The translations under genes and the position numbers were made by a program. The notes under the pieces were generated by a model. It was not told the origin of the DNA. It searched no databases and saw only the letters and a list, made by a program, of their open reading frames with translations. DNA of 64,000 nucleotides from Gammaproteobacteria bacterium (lineage in GTDB: Bacteria > Pseudomonadota > Gammaproteobacteria > Burkholderiales > Rhodocyclaceae), in assembly GCA_029289235.1 (NCBI GenBank), contig JARFTZ010000011.1, positions 1 through 64,000 on the forward strand, read 5' to 3'. Positions 61,545-64,000 of the stretch are shown here, piece after piece; the first letter of the stretch is position 1; every line of letters starts with the position of its first letter.

Positions 61545-62651
61545 TCAGGCGAGCTTCCCTGCAGGCTCTTTCTGAGGAATGACGGGATTACCCGACGCGG
61601 GTAGCGGCTTCGGCCGCTTGGCGTACTGGATGGAGTTCATCAGCACCGCGAGGACGATCACGGCACCGGTAAAGACGGTTTGCCAGTACGCCGAAACGCC
61701 GATGATCACGAGACCATCGGAAAGAAAGCCGATAACGAACGCCCCGAGCAGGGTGCCACGCACGTTGCCGCGCCCGCCGGTCAGTGCTGCCCCGCCGACG
61801 ACCACGGCGGCGATGGCGGTCAATTCGTAGGTCGTCCCTGCTGTCGGCCCGGCAGAGGTAAGCTGCGAGGACAGCACCAAGCCGGCTACCGCGGCGCAAA
61901 TACCGGAGAACACATAGACGGAGATTGTCGTGAACTTGACCGGCACGCCGGAGAGCTCAGCCGCCCGGGCGTTTCCACCAGTCGAATAGACCCAACGCCC
62001 GAAGGCCGTTCTGTTCAGCAGAATGACGGCAATGATCGCCAGCGCGACCAGAACCAGCACGCCGATGGGAACGTTGAAGAACGTGTTGAAACCGAGCCAA
62101 TCGAACCCGGTGTTCCCGAGTTCAGGCTGACCGCCCAGGTTGTTGTAGGTCAGCCCGTTGGTGAGCAGCAGGGCGACGCCCCGGGCGCAGTACAGCACGC
62201 CGAGCGTGGCAACGAATGCCGGCACCTTGAGATAGGCGATGAGTACGCCATTGACCGCGCCGATGAATCCACCCAGCGCACAAGTCAGCACGACGACGAC
62301 CCACACCGAAGGATAGAAGATCGATCCCAGCACCTCGATCTCCACCCCCTGCATCAGCGCACCGGCCACCACGCCACACAAGCCGAGCGTCGACCCGACG
62401 GACAGATCGATACCTCCGGTCAGGATAACCACCAGCATGCCGATCGCCAGAAGCCCGTAAATCGCCACGTGCGATGCCATGACCAGGAAATTGGCGGTCG
62501 AGAAATAGACCGGCGACAGCATGGAAAACACCACAATGATCACGATCAAGGCAAAGAACGCTCGCCCTTCGAGAAGGATCCGCACAATATCGATGCCACC
62601 CCGGGAGGGAGCGCCCTGAACGCCTTGAGCGGTTTTATTCGCAGTAGTCAT
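61545..62651 (-). CDS. Sugar ABC importer permease (RbsC-like), system 2
   Basis: This is a 368-residue membrane protein. Typical blocks are GLLAIGMLVVILTGGIDLSV, GGFIGAVNGVLIAYLKVPAF and AIAAVVVGGAALTGGRGNVR. It is longer than the system 1 permease through an insertion near residues 105-130. The ATG at 62649-62651 is preferred; the frame is open further upstream, into the ATPase gene. It lies 56 bases before the binding-protein gene of the same system. Confidence 0.9.
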   Translation of the reverse strand: MTTANKTAQGVQGAPSRGGIDIVRILLEGRAFFALIVIIVVFSMLSPVYFSTANFLVMASHVAIYGLLAIGMLVVILTGGIDLSVGSTLGLCGVVAGALMQGVEIEVLGSIFYPSVWVVVVLTCALGGFIGAVNGVLIAYLKVPAFVATLGVLYCARGVALLLTNGLTYNNLGGQPELGNTGFDWLGFNTFFNVPIGVLVLVALAIIAVILLNRTAFGRWVYSTGGNARAAELSGVPVKFTTISVYVFSGICAAVAGLVLSSQLTSAGPTAGTTYELTAIAAVVVGGAALTGGRGNVRGTLLGAFVIGFLSDGLVIIGVSAYWQTVFTGAVIVLAVLMNSIQYAKRPKPLPASGNPVIPQKEPAGKLA

Positions 62652-62673
62652 GCGATTTTTCTCCTGATATTTA

Positions 62674-64000
62674 TTACTCGACCACGGACTCGCCCGAGGC
62701 GGCCATGATTTGTTCCTTGGAAACATCGGGCCCGAATTCGGCAGAGATTTTCCCCCGCGCCATCACGATGATGCGGTGCGCGACGCTCAGGCACTCGCCG
62801 ACTTCCGATGTCGAATAGATCACCGCAAGCCCTTGGCGAGCCCGCTCGGCAATCAGCCGGAAGACCTCGGCCTTGGCGCCGATGTCGATCCCGCGGCTCG
62901 GTTCGTCGAGCAACAGCACCTTGGGATTCGTCGCCAGCATCTTGCCGATCACGACCTTCTGCTGATTCCCGCCCGACAGCGAACCGATGGCGGCACCGCC
63001 CCCGGCCGTCTTGACCGTGACGCGGCGAATCGATTCGTCGACCAGTTCGCGTTCTCGCTGGGGCGAGGTGAAACATCCCTTCACGAAAGCTCCGATGCTG
63101 GCGAGAGACAGGTTTTTCCCGACAGTCATCGTCTGCACCAGTCCGTCACGCTGACGGTCTTCCGGCACGAGCGACAAGCCCTTGGCAATCCGTTCCGCAA
63201 TGGTCGCCCCCGAGACATCTTCGCCCTCCAGGAGCACCTTCCCATTCATCAATTCGCCTCGCCCGGCCACGGCCTCGAGCAACTCCGTACGACCAGCTCC
63301 CATCAATCCGTAGATGCAGACGATTTCGCCGGCACGCACCTGCAGCGACATGTGGTCGACCACATTGGCACCGGACGCCTCGGTGACAACAACGTCGTCA
63401 ATCGAAAGCGCCACGTCGCCAAACTCGTACCCGGTCGGCGGGCTGCCGAGATCGAAGTTGTCGCCGACCATGTTGCGGACGATCCACTCGAGGTCGATTT
63501 CCGAGCGCGGTGCCTTGGCCGTCATGTTCCCATCGCGCAGCACCACCGCATGATCGGTAATCTGTAACGCCTCTTCCAGATGATGGGAGATATAAACAAT
63601 GGATACACCCCGCGATTTCAGGTCGCGAATCACCTTGAACAGGACCTCGACCTCCGTCGCAGAAAGCGCCGAAGTCGGTTCGTCCATGATCAGGATGCGG
63701 CTGTTGACCGACAGCGCGCGAGCGATCTCGACGATCTGCTGCTGACCGAGGCGGAGATCTTCGACCAACGTCATCGGGTCGATGTCCTCTTCAAGCTCCT
63801 CCATCAACGCCTTGGTAAGCCGGGCTTCCTCCGCAAAATTGACGCCGGTCGCCGTGCGAATCTCCCGGCCCATGAAAATGTTGTCGCGCACCGACAGGTT
63901 GGGTGCGAGGCTCAATTCCTGATGGATGATCGAAATCCCGCGGTTGCGGGCCTCCGTCGACGAGGAAAACCTCACCGGCTCGCCATCGAGGATGATCTCG
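62674..64000 (-). CDS. Sugar ABC importer ATPase (RbsA-like), system 2, cut by window edge
   Basis: The visible 442 residues lack the first part of domain 1, including its Walker A, which lies beyond the window. Seen are the Q-loop ISIIHQELSLAPNLSVRDNI, signature LRLGQQQIVEIARALS, Walker B ILIMDEPTSALSATE, and the complete second domain (GLMGAGRTELLEAVAGRGEL, GSLSGGNQQKVVIGKML, LLLDEPSRGIDIGAKA). It is followed by its permease and binding-protein genes, so system 2 has the order A-C-B. Confidence 0.9.
   Translation of the reverse strand, partial: EIILDGEPVRFSSSTEARNRGISIIHQELSLAPNLSVRDNIFMGREIRTATGVNFAEEARLTKALMEELEEDIDPMTLVEDLRLGQQQIVEIARALSVNSRILIMDEPTSALSATEVEVLFKVIRDLKSRGVSIVYISHHLEEALQITDHAVVLRDGNMTAKAPRSEIDLEWIVRNMVGDNFDLGSPPTGYEFGDVALSIDDVVVTEASGANVVDHMSLQVRAGEIVCIYGLMGAGRTELLEAVAGRGELMNGKVLLEGEDVSGATIAERIAKGLSLVPEDRQRDGLVQTMTVGKNLSLASIGAFVKGCFTSPQRERELVDESIRRVTVKTAGGGAAIGSLSGGNQQKVVIGKMLATNPKVLLLDEPSRGIDIGAKAEVFRLIAERARQGLAVIYSTSEVGECLSVAHRIIVMARGKISAEFGPDVSKEQIMAASGESVVE

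Overview
The window looks like the chromosome of a GC-rich betaproteobacterium, probably of the Rhodocyclales type. The basis is gene content (UbiD, UbiA, an RND-free c-di-GMP repertoire, a urea-type binding protein, DUF2802 and SPOR proteins) and a tmRNA whose tag reads ANDERFALAA, a betaproteobacterial form. The genus is an inference. No tRNA, rRNA or CRISPR array was seen.

Left end (1-1,613): a partial IS3-family element has cut a small gene, followed by a DUF2726 protein and about 560 bases of degenerate sequence. From 1,614 to 11,711 lies a roughly 10 kb genomic island. It is bounded by a 76-base direct repeat (one mismatch) that is the acceptor piece of a circularly permuted (two-piece) tmRNA gene, and it sits in that piece. 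The coding piece follows intact at 11,754. The island carries a large tyrosine recombinase next to its right end, 12-base repeats near both ends that look like integrase arm sites, a serine recombinase, a small phage- or plasmid-like replication block (putative Rep, small DNA-binding-like proteins, an RHH protein, a short secreted protein), two HEPN-type proteins with a third related-looking gene (candidate defence module), and a secreted protein broken by a frameshift in an A7 run.

Core region (11,964-39,365): an SDR oxidoreductase; a NifX-like metal-cofactor protein with a long Gly/Cys/His linker, paired with a DUF134 regulator; dacB; an EamA transporter; a 1,341-residue GAF/PAS/GGDEF/EAL protein; ubiD, dps and ubiA; a lysozyme-like protein with a small membrane protein; an LplT-Aas-like fusion, recG and a RidA protein; TPR, SPOR and DUF2802 proteins; an ATM1-type ABC exporter; a hybrid histidine kinase whose sensor is an NCS1-type permease, with its LuxR-type response regulator; and ydfG with a LysE-type exporter.

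Type VI cassette (39,600-46,372): vgrG, a lipase effector and a Tli4-like lipoprotein immunity gene, then the remains of a second effector/immunity module. The cassette lies between the N-terminal and C-terminal remnants of one class III (ArgD-like) aminotransferase gene on the opposite strand, so it appears to have replaced the middle of that gene.

Right part (46,698-64,000): tyrS, an Ldh-family dehydrogenase, a diguanylate cyclase and an orphan urtA with a strong terminator. Then comes a sugar or polyol catabolic locus: an FGGY kinase facing a long leftward gene set with two complete-looking RbsABC-type import systems (the last ATPase runs off the edge), a zinc alcohol dehydrogenase and an SDR. 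The likely logic is uptake, oxidation of a polyol to a ketose, then phosphorylation; the exact substrate cannot be read from the sequence.
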